A program made the position numbers and the translations under genes. Positions 32,733-42,308 of a stretch of DNA of 64,000 nucleotides are shown here, piece after piece. How positions within the stretch are numbered: position 1 is the stretch's first letter; every line of letters begins with the position of its first letter. Source of the stretch: Flavobacterium phragmitis (GTDB lineage Bacteria > Bacteroidota > Bacteroidia > Flavobacteriales > Flavobacteriaceae). The notes beneath the pieces are model-generated. The model saw nothing but the letters and a program-made list of their open reading frames with translations, searched no databases and was not told the origin of the DNA. The stretch is from the NCBI RefSeq assembly GCF_900112575.1, contig NZ_FOMH01000002.1:248001-312000 (forward strand), read 5' to 3'.

Positions 32733-33512
32733 ATGAAGAAAAACGTTGTTCTTTTTACTGCTTTAACTTCATTTTTACTATTATTTTCCTGTAAAGAAGA
32801 CAAGCTGACAGAAGTAGTTGAGGTTCCTCTTCCAACCAAAGAAGAAAAAATCACTATAGGCTCACCTAATGAAGTTAAAGCTGATCCCGGTTCTTTTGAA
32901 ATGACCAAACTGCCTTTTGCTTATGATGGCCTTTCTCCTGCAATAAGGTCACTGACCATGGAAACGCATTATTCTAAACACTATCTTTCTTACACAAACA
33001 ATTTCAACAAAGAAATTGTTTCTACAGAATTTGAAAATATGCCAATTGAGGATATTTTAAAAAAGATGGATTTAAACAACGCTAAACTTCGTCAAAACGC
33101 TGGAGGTTATTACAATCACACACTCTATTTTAATATTTTAACTCCAAAAGAGCAAACCCCAAAAGATACGCTTTCAGGTTCTATCAACAAAGAGTTTGGT
33201 TCTTTCAGTAACCTAACCAATCAGTTTAAAGCGCAGTCTGAAAAGCAATTTGGATCTGGATGGGTTTGGCTTGTTGTGGATCGTTACGGAAAATTACAGA
33301 TCACCACGACACAAGACCAAGATAATCCTTTAATGAAAAATGCTCTGATTCCAGGAACACCAATTTTAGGAATTGATCTTTGGGAACACGCATATTATCT
33401 GGATTATCAAAACAGAAAAGGAACTTATATTGACGCTTTTTACGACCATATTAATTGGGAAAAAGTGAACGAATATTATGTCGAAGCGCTGAAAAAGGTC
33501 AAAAAAGTATAA
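32733..33512 (+). CDS. exported superoxide dismutase, Mn-type residues
   Basis: 259 residues. The signal ends at the lipobox LLFSC (Cys20), so the enzyme is an exported lipoprotein. Metal ligands by alignment to E. coli SodB are His79, His129 (GYYNH), Asp215 and His219 (GIDLWEH). Residue 125 is Gly where Fe enzymes have Gln, and Gln196 (QDQDNPL) sits where Fe enzymes have Ala, both Mn-type features. It would remove superoxide outside the cytoplasm. It is the last gene of the phospholipid operon. Confidence 0.9.
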   Translation: MKKNVVLFTALTSFLLLFSCKEDKLTEVVEVPLPTKEEKITIGSPNEVKADPGSFEMTKLPFAYDGLSPAIRSLTMETHYSKHYLSYTNNFNKEIVSTEFENMPIEDILKKMDLNNAKLRQNAGGYYNHTLYFNILTPKEQTPKDTLSGSINKEFGSFSNLTNQFKAQSEKQFGSGWVWLVVDRYGKLQITTTQDQDNPLMKNALIPGTPILGIDLWEHAYYLDYQNRKGTYIDAFYDHINWEKVNEYYVEALKKVKKV

Positions 33513-33515
33513 AAC

Positions 33516-33552
33516 AAAAAGCTGATACCCAAAAAAGTATCAGCTTTTTTTT
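33516..33552 (+). terminator. rho-independent terminator of the cdsA operon
   Basis: AAAAAGCTGATAC (33516-33528) and GTATCAGCTTTTT (33537-33549) form a perfect 13-bp stem followed by T-runs. Confidence 0.92.
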
Positions 33553-33584
33553 ATACCTTAAGGGTAACTCTAAACACGAATAAC

Positions 33585-34643
33585 ATGAAAGATATTGCCA
33601 ATCGTTTTTTAGAAAACCCTTTATTATCACCATCAGATTTACCTCCAAGCAGAGAAGGATTAGAAATTACCTGTCTTTTAAATCCCGGCGTTTTTCGATT
33701 TGAAAATAAAATCTGGCTGGCCGTAAGAGTTGCTGAAAGACCAAAACAAGCTGAAAATATTATTTCTTTTCCAATACTAACAGAAAATGGTTTAATCGAA
33801 ATCATAGAAATTCTAAAAGATCATCCCGAACTTATAGCAACTGATGCCCGAGTTATTAATTATCAGGGAATTGATTATTTAACCACTTTATCTCATATCA
33901 GATTATTATGCAGTGAAGACGGAAAACATTTCTATGAACCTGAGAATTATCCCTATTTAGCAGGTGAAGGAATTTTGGAAACTTTTGGAATAGAAGATTG
34001 CCGTGTTTCTTTAATTGAAGGAAAATATTATCTGACTTTTACTTCGGTCTCCAATAATGGCGTTGGAGTTGGTTTGCGCACTACAACCGACTGGAAAAAT
34101 TTCGAAAAACATGGAATGATATTTCCTCCTCATAATAAAGACTGCGCTATTTTTGAAGAAAAAATAAATGGACTATTTTATGCCTTACACCGTCCAAGCA
34201 GTGTTGATATCGGCGGAAATTACATTTGGATTGCTTCATCTCCTGACGGTCTTCATTGGGGAAATCATCAATGTATTATCACAACCAGAAAAGGAAATTG
34301 GGACAGCAAAAGAGTTGGTGCCGGTGCAGCACCTATTAAAACGGAAAAAGGCTGGCTCGAGATTTATCATGGAGCAAATGAAGCCCATCAATATTGTCTG
34401 GGTGCTTTTCTCTTAGATTTAGAAAATCCTGCCAAAGTCATTTCAAGAACCGAAGTTCCAATTATGTTTCCCACAACAGATTACGAATTAAGTGGCTTTT
34501 TTGGAAATGTGGTATTTACAAATGGTCACATTATAGAACCCGACGGAGATACGCTGACTATTTATTATGGCGCTTCAGACGAATTTGTCTGTGGTGCTCA
34601 ATTTTCAATCAAAGAAATCCTTTCACTTTTAAAAGAAGTTTAA
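33585..34643 (+). CDS. glycoside hydrolase family 130 (mannoside phosphorylase type)
   Basis: 352 residues with the five-bladed beta-propeller pattern. GIEDCRVSLIEGKYYLTFT (about 136-154) carries the catalytic Asp of the GxED motif, with Cys in place of the usual Pro. Other family blocks are WIASSPDGLHW, RVGAGAAPIKTEKGWLEIYH and PDGDTLTIYYGASDE. GH130 enzymes phosphorolyse or hydrolyse beta-mannosides; no signal peptide is seen, so it is cytoplasmic. The exact sugar cannot be given. It is convergent with the alpha-amylase gene. Confidence 0.88.
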   Translation: MKDIANRFLENPLLSPSDLPPSREGLEITCLLNPGVFRFENKIWLAVRVAERPKQAENIISFPILTENGLIEIIEILKDHPELIATDARVINYQGIDYLTTLSHIRLLCSEDGKHFYEPENYPYLAGEGILETFGIEDCRVSLIEGKYYLTFTSVSNNGVGVGLRTTTDWKNFEKHGMIFPPHNKDCAIFEEKINGLFYALHRPSSVDIGGNYIWIASSPDGLHWGNHQCIITTRKGNWDSKRVGAGAAPIKTEKGWLEIYHGANEAHQYCLGAFLLDLENPAKVISRTEVPIMFPTTDYELSGFFGNVVFTNGHIIEPDGDTLTIYYGASDEFVCGAQFSIKEILSLLKEV

Positions 34644-34653
34644 AAACAAAAAA

Positions 34654-34684
34654 CTTGCTTAAACCTTAATCAGTTTTAAGCAAG
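34654..34684. terminator. bidirectional terminator
   Basis: CTTGCTTAAA (34654-34663) pairs with TTTAAGCAAG (34675-34684). It lies between the convergent GH130 and GH13 genes. Confidence 0.75.
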
Positions 34685-34706
34685 CTCTCTTTTATTTTAT
34701 CTCATT

Positions 34707-36575
34707 TTAGTTTACTTCATAAATAAATGATTCAGAAGGTTTGATTTTAACTCTTGCCGAACCTTCACCATTTTTAACGGTAAGATAAGTTTTACTGACT
34801 GAATATAATTTATCTACGAGCACATAAGAACCATCTTTTAAATTCCACTTTGAAATAAGAGTCGAAGGAATTTTCAATTCAAATTCGCTTTCTTTTTCTG
34901 AAGAGAAATTAGCAATTACAATCAGTTTTTGCTTTTCTGACCATCGAACGTAAGAATACAATAACGCATCATAATTCGGATTTTGACGGTTTGCAGATTG
35001 AATTTCTTCAAAACTTCCCATTAAAGCACTGCTGTTGATTATAAAATTCAATAATCGTTTGTAAAAATCACGCAGATTTTTTTCTGAATCAGATAATTGT
35101 CCTCCGTCAAACTTACCTTCATTCATCCAGCGCTGATGATTTGGAACTCCGATATAATCAAAAATAGAGGTTCTGGAGCGTTTACCAAAACCGGCATCTT
35201 CATTTCCAGCCTCCCCTACTTCTTGACCAAAATAAATCATAGTTGGCGAAGTACTCAATGTCGCAGAAACAACCATCAAAGGTTTTCCTCTTTCAGGAGT
35301 TCCTGCAAATTCTGGCGAAGCCAAACGTTGTTCGTCATGGTTATCCAAAAAATGAAGCATATGATGTTCAATATCTGTCATTCTTTTCTGAATATCATTT
35401 AATTCATCCGGAGAAGATTTTCCCTGAATAATATCTTTCAGTTTATCGTAAGTTTCTACTTTATCATATAGATAATCCATTTTTCCTAAACGGATGTAAT
35501 TGCGATATTCATTCGGATTGTAAACTTCTGCCAATAAAAAAGCATTTGGATTCTTCATTTTAATTGAAGAGTTCATGTAACTCCAAAATTCATACGGAAC
35601 CATTTCGGCCATATCATAGCGAAATCCGTCCACTCCTTTTGCTGTCCAGTACAAAGCAATATCTCTGAATTTTTCCCAAGAATCCGGAACGTCTTTGTCC
35701 TGCCAAAAAGCAAAATGTTCTTTATAATTTTTCTGGTCAAATCCAGCTGGAAGTTCTGGAAAGTCTTTACTGCCATCAGGACGAACGCCATAATTCACTT
35801 TAACAGTTTCATACCAGTCATTTTGATCTGGTTTTACCTTACGTGAACCATTTCCTGTCCATTTCGCAGGGTTTTCATCAAATTTCCCATCAATAAGAGG
35901 ATTTTTTTCTCCGTTTAACGGAATATCTCCATCAGGAATTTCAAAATGCTCTCTTGGAATATAATAGAAATTATTATCCCGTTTGTATTCAACTGAAACA
36001 TCATCATCTGCACCAAAATCTTTTACGCCTACAGGATTAGATTTGCCTTCATATTTTCTCGCAATATGATTTGGAACAATGTCTATAATTACTTTTAAAC
36101 CTGCATTATGAGTACGTTTTATTAAGGCTTCAAATTCTTCAAGACGTTTTGCCGGATCAACAGCCAGATCAGGATTTACGTTATAATAATCTTTTACCGC
36201 ATAAGGAGAACCTGCTCTTCCTTTTACTACCTCAGGATCATCATTTGAAATTCCATACGCCGTATAATCACGCACCAAAGCATGATGAGGTACGCCAGTA
36301 TACCAAATATAGGTAACTCCTAAATCTTTTATTTCATGAAGTGCTTTATCTGTAAAATCATTAAATTTTCCAACTCCATTTTCTTCGATGGTTCCCCAGG
36401 GTTTATTCGTTTTATTTTTATTTCCAAACAGGCGTGTAAAAACTTGATAAACTACAACTTTCTTTTCTGCAGTAGTCTCTTTTTTTGCTGTACTCATTTT
36501 TAAATCTTGTGTTTTACATGCTGAAAACAGTACAGTTAATGTAATTCCAGCTGTAATTAATCTTTTGCTTATCAT
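34707..36575 (-). CDS. alpha-amylase family (GH13) lipoprotein
   Basis: 622 residues. The signal ends with the lipobox LFSAC (about Cys20). GH13 regions in order are VIIDIVPNH (about 163), GVDGFRYDMAEM with the nucleophile Asp (about 317), LLAEVYNP with the acid Glu (about 345) and FLDNHDEQR with the stabilising Asp (about 415). A C-terminal beta domain follows. It hydrolyses or transglycosylates alpha-glucans at the cell surface or in the periplasm. No SusC/SusD pair is adjacent, so it is not part of a visible polysaccharide locus. Confidence 0.9.
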   Translation of the reverse strand: MISKRLITAGITLTVLFSACKTQDLKMSTAKKETTAEKKVVVYQVFTRLFGNKNKTNKPWGTIEENGVGKFNDFTDKALHEIKDLGVTYIWYTGVPHHALVRDYTAYGISNDDPEVVKGRAGSPYAVKDYYNVNPDLAVDPAKRLEEFEALIKRTHNAGLKVIIDIVPNHIARKYEGKSNPVGVKDFGADDDVSVEYKRDNNFYYIPREHFEIPDGDIPLNGEKNPLIDGKFDENPAKWTGNGSRKVKPDQNDWYETVKVNYGVRPDGSKDFPELPAGFDQKNYKEHFAFWQDKDVPDSWEKFRDIALYWTAKGVDGFRYDMAEMVPYEFWSYMNSSIKMKNPNAFLLAEVYNPNEYRNYIRLGKMDYLYDKVETYDKLKDIIQGKSSPDELNDIQKRMTDIEHHMLHFLDNHDEQRLASPEFAGTPERGKPLMVVSATLSTSPTMIYFGQEVGEAGNEDAGFGKRSRTSIFDYIGVPNHQRWMNEGKFDGGQLSDSEKNLRDFYKRLLNFIINSSALMGSFEEIQSANRQNPNYDALLYSYVRWSEKQKLIVIANFSSEKESEFELKIPSTLISKWNLKDGSYVLVDKLYSVSKTYLTVKNGEGSARVKIKPSESFIYEVN

Positions 36576-36839
36576 ATAATGGGTTAATCTAAATATAGCT
36601 TATAATTCTCTAAAAACCTCTAAAGGCTCAAAAAACAATTTTCTAAATGTAGCTCATTTTTTAAAACTCAGAACAACTTTAATACGTTTTATACCGTTCT
36701 AAGACCGAAACAATTTAACTACAACGTGAGAGTTCGTTGTTTTGTTGAAAAAATAAATACCCTCGATTTTTCCAATTGGAATGTTGATGACTTATTATAA
36801 ATTAATGCTAATATCCACCACAGGTTCTAACCTTTTTTA

Positions 36840-36847
36840 TAAATTTG
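36840..36847 (+). promoter_or_regulatory. -7 box before the OstA-like gene
   Basis: TAAATTTG is an exact TAnnTTTG box 16 bases before the TTG start codon at 36864, which implies a very short leader of about 10 bases. Confidence 0.6.
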
Positions 36848-36863
36848 ACAAAAATTTAATCAG

Positions 36864-38546
36864 TTGAAGAAATCACTCTTTTTCATATTCATTTGTCTGT
36901 CTTTTTTAAGCGTTCAATTCACTTTCGCTCAAGCAAAAAAAAAACCTGCACAAACTCCGAAAACAATCGTCATTGAAAATGCTGATTATTCTGATGTAGA
37001 TCAGGTTAATGCTCCAGACGCGCTTTTGTTAACTGGAAACGTAAAAATAAATCATGACGGCGTTGTGCTTACGTGCAATAAAGCTTATTTTTTTCAAAAA
37101 GAGAATTATTTAAAAGCGTTTGGAAATGTACAATTAGTACAGGGAGATACTTTATTCTTAAACAGTAAATACGCAGAGTATAGCGGGAATGCGAAAAAAG
37201 CTTTTGCAACTGGAGATGCCGTTTTAACTTCGCCTGATGCTACATTGCGAACTGACACGATTAATTTTGACCGAAATGTTCAGGAAGCCTTCTATAATAC
37301 TAAAGGAACTATCGTAAACAAGGACAATACTCTAGTGAGTAAATCCGGAAGATATTATGCCGAACAAAAGAAGTTTCAGTTCCTGACGGAAGTAGTTATT
37401 ACAAATCCTAAATATGTAATTAAATCCAATCATTTGGATTACTACAGTAATTCCGGGCATACTTATCTGCTTGGTCCTTCAACTATTACCAGTAAAGAAA
37501 ACTATATTTATACCGAAAAAGGGTTTTACGACACAAAGAAAAACCTGGCACATTTTCTCCGAAAATCCTATATCAAATATGATGATCGGCTCATAGAAGG
37601 CGATAGTTTATTTTATAACCGAAATACCGAATTTGCATCGGCGACACGAAATGTGAAGATTACAGATTCTATCAATAAAGGAATTGTAAAAGGGCATTAT
37701 GCAGAGCTATACAAACTGAAAGATTCCATGTTTGTAACCAAAAGAGCCGTTGCAATCAATTTAGTTGAAAATGACTCGGTTTACATTCACGGACAAAAAT
37801 TAATGGTTACCGGAAAAGAAGGCGAAAGAATTTTAAGAGCGTATAAAAATGTACGTTTCTTTAAAATTGATATGAGCGGAAAATGCGACTCTATACATTC
37901 TGATTCCAAAATAGCCTTAACTAAATTGATCGGAAATCCAATTATTTGGAATGGAGAAAATCAGATAACTGGCGATGTCATGCACCTAATTGGCGATAAT
38001 AATACACGAAAATTAGATTCCTTAAAAGTGCTCAACAACACCTTTTTAATCTCGCGGGACACCCTCGGAACAGGTTTTAATCAAGTCAAAGGACTCAATT
38101 TGTTTGGAAAATTTAAGGATGGTAAACTCCATTACGTTGATATAATCAAGAACACCGAGGTCATTTATTACAGCCGAAATGATCAAAACGAACTTGTTGG
38201 AATTGATAAAAGCGTAAGCAGTAAAATCAATTTGATTTTGGAGAACAATAAAATTGAAACCCTTACACTTTTCAATAATGTTGACGGCGATATGTTTCCT
38301 GAAGATGAGCTTCCGGAAAATGCAAGAAAGCTTCGAGGAATGGTCTGGCGTGGCAATGAACGTATCAAATCCAAAGACGATATTTTCACCGCAGAAGAAA
38401 ATGAAATGAATGAAAAACTAATTCAGCAAGGAAAAGAAGAAGAGGAAAAAGGCAAAAATGTCCCAATGAAAGTCAGAAAGGAAACTTTAGATTACGACAA
38501 GAAGAAACCCGCTGTAAAACCTGCAATAACACCTAAGCAAAAATAG
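36864..38546 (+). CDS. OstA/LptA-like periplasmic protein
   Basis: 560 residues. The only usable start is a TTG at 36864 (then AAG AAA); an in-frame TGA is 18 bases upstream and there is no ATG between. The first 23 residues (KKSLFFIFICLSFLSVQFTF) are a signal peptide. OstA/LptA-type repeats begin near residue 33, with TIVIENADYSDVDQVN and LLTGNVKINHDGVVLTCNKA, then many LPS-bridge-like strands. A charged, Lys/Glu-rich tail ends the protein. The likely role is lipopolysaccharide transport to the outer membrane. It is longer than E. coli LptA (185 residues). Confidence 0.8.
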   Translation: MKKSLFFIFICLSFLSVQFTFAQAKKKPAQTPKTIVIENADYSDVDQVNAPDALLLTGNVKINHDGVVLTCNKAYFFQKENYLKAFGNVQLVQGDTLFLNSKYAEYSGNAKKAFATGDAVLTSPDATLRTDTINFDRNVQEAFYNTKGTIVNKDNTLVSKSGRYYAEQKKFQFLTEVVITNPKYVIKSNHLDYYSNSGHTYLLGPSTITSKENYIYTEKGFYDTKKNLAHFLRKSYIKYDDRLIEGDSLFYNRNTEFASATRNVKITDSINKGIVKGHYAELYKLKDSMFVTKRAVAINLVENDSVYIHGQKLMVTGKEGERILRAYKNVRFFKIDMSGKCDSIHSDSKIALTKLIGNPIIWNGENQITGDVMHLIGDNNTRKLDSLKVLNNTFLISRDTLGTGFNQVKGLNLFGKFKDGKLHYVDIIKNTEVIYYSRNDQNELVGIDKSVSSKINLILENNKIETLTLFNNVDGDMFPEDELPENARKLRGMVWRGNERIKSKDDIFTAEENEMNEKLIQQGKEEEEKGKNVPMKVRKETLDYDKKKPAVKPAITPKQK

Positions 38547-38589
38547 TTTTCAGTTGCAGTCGCAGTCACAGTTTTCCATTTCAAATACT

Positions 38590-38647
38590 AAGAGCTGAAA
38601 TCAATCTCAGAATCTTAGAATCTCAGCAACTTAGAATCTTAGAAAAA
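38590..38647. repeat. CTTAG-type tract before a start codon
   Basis: AGAATCTTAGAATCTCAGCA followed by ACTTAGAATCTTAGAAAAA runs directly into the ATG at 38648. Confidence 0.65.
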
Positions 38648-39841
38648 ATGAATCCAGATTTTATAAAATACCAGGCACAAACTTCTCCTTATCCTTTAGG
38701 AATGGAAGTTTCTCATGCCATTGGGTCTTACATATACGACACAAACGATAAAAAATATTTAGATTTTGTTGCCGGAGTTTCGGCTTGTACGCTTGGACAC
38801 CAGCATCCGAGAGTAAATCAAGCTATAAAAAATCAACTGGATAAATATTCTCACGTAATGGTTTATGGCGAATATTCACAAAGTCCGGCGGTTCAATATT
38901 GCAAAATGATGGCTTCACTCCTTCCTGAATCTTTAAACAAAACATATTTAGTAAATTCAGGAACAGAAGCTATTGAAGGCGCTTTAAAATTGGCCAAAAG
39001 AACGACTGGAAGAAGTCAGCTTATTTCATGTCATAACGCCTATCATGGAAATACCATGGGATCGATGAGCGTTATGGGATTTGAAGAACGCAAACAAGCT
39101 TTTAGACCTCTGCTTCCAGATGTCGATTTTATCACTTTTAATAACGAAGAAGATTTACAAAAAATAACCACTCGAACAGCAGCCATTCTTTTAGAAACCA
39201 TTCAAGGCGGTGCTGGTTTTATTCAACCTGAAAATAATTTTCTTCAAAAAGTCAAAAAACGCTGTGAAGAAGTTGGCGCCTTAATGATTGTCGACGAAAT
39301 CCAGCCAGGCTTTGGTAGAACGGGGAAACTATTTGGTTTTCAGAATTATGATGTCGTTCCAGACATTGTAGTAATGGGTAAAGGAATGGGAGGCGGAATG
39401 CCTGTCGGAGCTTTTACAGCATCTGCTGAAAGAATGGATCTTTTAACCGAAAACCCAAAATTAGGTCATATCACTACTTTTGGCGGTCACCCTGTCATTG
39501 CGTCAGCCTGTTTAGCTACTTTGCAGGAATTAACTGAAACAAATTTAATGGCAGAAGCACTCGAAAAGGAAAAACTCTTCAGATCGCTTTTGGTACATCC
39601 TTTGATAACAGAAGTTAGAGGAAAAGGATTAATGCTGGCCGCTATGGCAGAATCGGCTGAAATTACAAATGAAGTAATTTTGACCTGCCAAGATCGAGGA
39701 CTTATTTTATTCTGGCTTTTATTTGAAGGTTGTGCGATTAGAATTACACCTCCTTTGACAATTTCAGAAGATGAAATTCGTGAAGGCTGTGCCATTATTT
39801 TAGAAGTAATGGATGAAATAATGAAAAAGAATTCTAAATAG
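38648..39841 (+). CDS. class-III PLP aminotransferase
   Basis: 397 residues. The PLP lysine lies in VVMGKGMGGGMPVGA (about 241-255); YLVNSGTEAIEGALKLAK (about 100-117) and AILLETIQGGAGFI match the family. Class III includes acetylornithine, ornithine and 4-aminobutyrate aminotransferases; sequence alone does not decide between them, and no arginine genes are adjacent. The flanking genes (OstA-like protein and TPR) give no pathway hint. Cytoplasmic. Confidence 0.88.
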   Translation: MNPDFIKYQAQTSPYPLGMEVSHAIGSYIYDTNDKKYLDFVAGVSACTLGHQHPRVNQAIKNQLDKYSHVMVYGEYSQSPAVQYCKMMASLLPESLNKTYLVNSGTEAIEGALKLAKRTTGRSQLISCHNAYHGNTMGSMSVMGFEERKQAFRPLLPDVDFITFNNEEDLQKITTRTAAILLETIQGGAGFIQPENNFLQKVKKRCEEVGALMIVDEIQPGFGRTGKLFGFQNYDVVPDIVVMGKGMGGGMPVGAFTASAERMDLLTENPKLGHITTFGGHPVIASACLATLQELTETNLMAEALEKEKLFRSLLVHPLITEVRGKGLMLAAMAESAEITNEVILTCQDRGLILFWLLFEGCAIRITPPLTISEDEIREGCAIILEVMDEIMKKNSK

Positions 39842-40092
39842 AACTTCGGATTTTTTCAAATGGATACTGTTGTTTTATCTGTATTTTAATTTCGTTAAAA
39901 CATTTTCAGCATTAACAGAAAAAAGACAAAATCGAAGCTAATCTCTTGATAATAAAAGAGATTTCTTCCCAAAACAGAATAAAAAACGCTATATATTGTT
40001 AATTAAATTGTTCAAAACAATTAATTTCTTATCCTTACAACAATTATATGGTTGCCTAAATTTATATCAGGCTAATTTCAAATATACGAAGT

Positions 40093-41487
40093 ATGCAATT
40101 AAGCAACGAAGAAGAAGATTATAACCTATCCCTATCCAAATTTGAGTCGATGTTAAAAACGAACAAAGTACTCTTTTTTGATTCTGAAGAATTCGAAGAA
40201 ATCATTCTTCATTATTTAGACATAGGTAAGGCTAATTTAGCAAAAAAGGCCTTAAAACTTGCATTAGACCAACATCCAAAATCTACAGGCTTAAAATTAG
40301 TACAAGTAGAAATGCTGGTTTATGATGATAAACTCGATCTGGCTGAAAAGCTTTTGAATGAGTTGTACGCAATTGAACCTAACAACGAGGAAATCTATAT
40401 CCAGAAAGCCAATATTTGTTCTAAAAGAGATCAGCACGAAAAAGCAGTTGAACTGTTAAAAATCGCGTTGCAATACACTGATGATTATGCTGATGTGTAT
40501 AATTTGATTGGAATGGAATATCTTTTTATGGATAATCTCGAGCTGGCAAAAGAGAATTTTATCAAATGTCTTGAAGAAGATTTAGAAGATCAATCTGCTC
40601 TTTATAACGTAGTGTATTGTTTTGAGTTTTTAGATCAAAACCAAGAAGCTATTGTCTATCTTAACGAATATATCAACAGAAATCCGTATAGCGAAATTGC
40701 ATGGCATCAGCTTGGACGTCTTCATTATGGCGTAAAAGAATATGAAAATGCCATTCGTGCATTCGATTATGCAACGTTGATAGATGACGAATTTTTAGGC
40801 GCTTTTATGGAAAAAGCAAAAGCTTACGAACGTCTGAAAAAATACAACGAAGCCATTGAAAGTTATAACAGAACCATCGAACTGGACGATGCAACATCAT
40901 ATGCTCTGCTTCGAATTGGTAAATGTTACGAGAAACTTGGAAATTTAGCGAAAGCGATTCAATATTATAACCAAACTGTTCATGAAGATCCGCTTTTAGA
41001 CAAAGGCTGGATTGCCATAACCGATTTTCATCTTCGCCAGAAAAACTATCAAAAAGCATTATTTTTTGTCAATAAAGCTTTGGCAATCGACAATCAAAAT
41101 CGTTTGTACTGGAAAAGATATGCAACAATCAACAAACACATGAACTTCTTTGAAGAAGCCGAATTTGGTTTCAGAAAAGCAGTTGAGTTTGGAGATTATG
41201 CACTAGATACTTGGTTATATTGGGTTGATATTCTTCAGTTTTTAGGAGAATTTGAAAGCGCTATTCAGACTTTATTACAGGCCTCAGAATATTTCCCTGA
41301 AGAAAATGAAATCGAATATCGTTTAGCTGGTTTATATTTCATGATTCAAGATACCACAAAAGCTAAATTCCATTTAAGCAATGGTTTACGTCTTAATTTT
41401 GATAATTACATCTTGATTGAAGATTTATTTCCAGTGGTTTGGTCAAAAAAAACAGTAAAAAATTATATAGAAAAACATCGTAAATAA
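40093..41487 (+). CDS. tetratricopeptide repeat protein
   Basis: 464 residues of almost continuous TPR units from about 40 to 440; clear units include AVELLKIALQYTDDYADVYN and AIESYNRTIELDDATSYALL. No signal peptide, so cytoplasmic scaffold. It lies 2 bases before aroE and is probably translated from the same mRNA. The partner protein is unknown. Confidence 0.85.
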   Translation: MQLSNEEEDYNLSLSKFESMLKTNKVLFFDSEEFEEIILHYLDIGKANLAKKALKLALDQHPKSTGLKLVQVEMLVYDDKLDLAEKLLNELYAIEPNNEEIYIQKANICSKRDQHEKAVELLKIALQYTDDYADVYNLIGMEYLFMDNLELAKENFIKCLEEDLEDQSALYNVVYCFEFLDQNQEAIVYLNEYINRNPYSEIAWHQLGRLHYGVKEYENAIRAFDYATLIDDEFLGAFMEKAKAYERLKKYNEAIESYNRTIELDDATSYALLRIGKCYEKLGNLAKAIQYYNQTVHEDPLLDKGWIAITDFHLRQKNYQKALFFVNKALAIDNQNRLYWKRYATINKHMNFFEEAEFGFRKAVEFGDYALDTWLYWVDILQFLGEFESAIQTLLQASEYFPEENEIEYRLAGLYFMIQDTTKAKFHLSNGLRLNFDNYILIEDLFPVVWSKKTVKNYIEKHRK

Positions 41488-41489
41488 TA

Positions 41490-42242
41490 ATGGTTGATAT
41501 TTTATTAAGAAGACGTTTTGGATTATTGGGGCGCAACATTAGCTACTCTTTTTCAAAAGGTTATTTTACAGAAAAATTTAACAATGAAGTCTTTGCTGGT
41601 AACAGCTATGAGAATTTTGACATTTCAGAAATTAATTATTTCACCGAATTAATTAAAAACAATCCTGATTTAAAAGGATTAAATGTTACCATTCCTTACA
41701 AAGAACAAGTTATTCCTTTCTTAGATAAATTATCACGAAAAGCCACTTTAATTGGTGCTGTCAATACTATAAAATTTACCAAAAACGGCAAACTAAAAGG
41801 ATATAACACTGATTATTACGGATTCAAAAAATCATTAGAGCCACTTTTAGAGCCACATCATAAAAAAGCGCTTATTCTGGGAACAGGCGGTGCTTCTAAA
41901 GGCGTTGCTTTTGCTCTAGATGAATTGGGTATTCCGTATACTTTTGTTTCCAGAGAAGCGAAAGAAAACATTATTGATTACGATTTGATCAATGCCACTA
42001 CTTTTGACAATTTTCAAATCATAATTAACTGTACACCTGTTGGAACAAGTCCAAATATTGATGCTTGTCCAAACTTGCCGTATGAGTTTTTTACAGAAAA
42101 ACATATTGCTTACGATTTAATTTACAATCCCGCCGAAACTACTTTTCTAAAATTGGCAAAAGAAAGAGGCGCAGTGATAAAAAACGGTCATGACATGCTG
42201 ATTTTTCAGGCAGAAAAAGCCTGGAAAATCTGGAACAAATAA
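41490..42242 (+). CDS. aroE: shikimate dehydrogenase
   Basis: 250 residues, slightly shorter than E. coli AroE (272). The substrate-binding motif SYSFSKGYF (about 20-28) and GLNVTIPYK (about 66-74, with catalytic Lys) are present, followed by the NADPH site GTGGASKGVAFAL (about 130-142). It reduces 3-dehydroshikimate to shikimate in chorismate synthesis. Other aro genes are not in the window. Confidence 0.92.
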   Translation: MVDILLRRRFGLLGRNISYSFSKGYFTEKFNNEVFAGNSYENFDISEINYFTELIKNNPDLKGLNVTIPYKEQVIPFLDKLSRKATLIGAVNTIKFTKNGKLKGYNTDYYGFKKSLEPLLEPHHKKALILGTGGASKGVAFALDELGIPYTFVSREAKENIIDYDLINATTFDNFQIIINCTPVGTSPNIDACPNLPYEFFTEKHIAYDLIYNPAETTFLKLAKERGAVIKNGHDMLIFQAEKAWKIWNK

Positions 42243-42308
42243 AAAGAGTATCAAAATAAAATGTTAATGTATTTTTTGTATTTTTAAACCACTTATTAAC
42301 AGGTGGTT

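Noticed and set aside
33585..36575. Polysaccharide utilisation locus (GH130 + GH13)
   Set aside because: No SusC/SusD pair, no regulator, and the genes converge on a common terminator, so they are not one operon. The enzymes also act on different linkages.
36700..36745. Possible terminator or small RNA (ACAACG...CGTTGT hairpin) upstream of the OstA-like gene
   Set aside because: The stem is only 6 bp with no T-run or promoter in a divergent gap; too weak to call.
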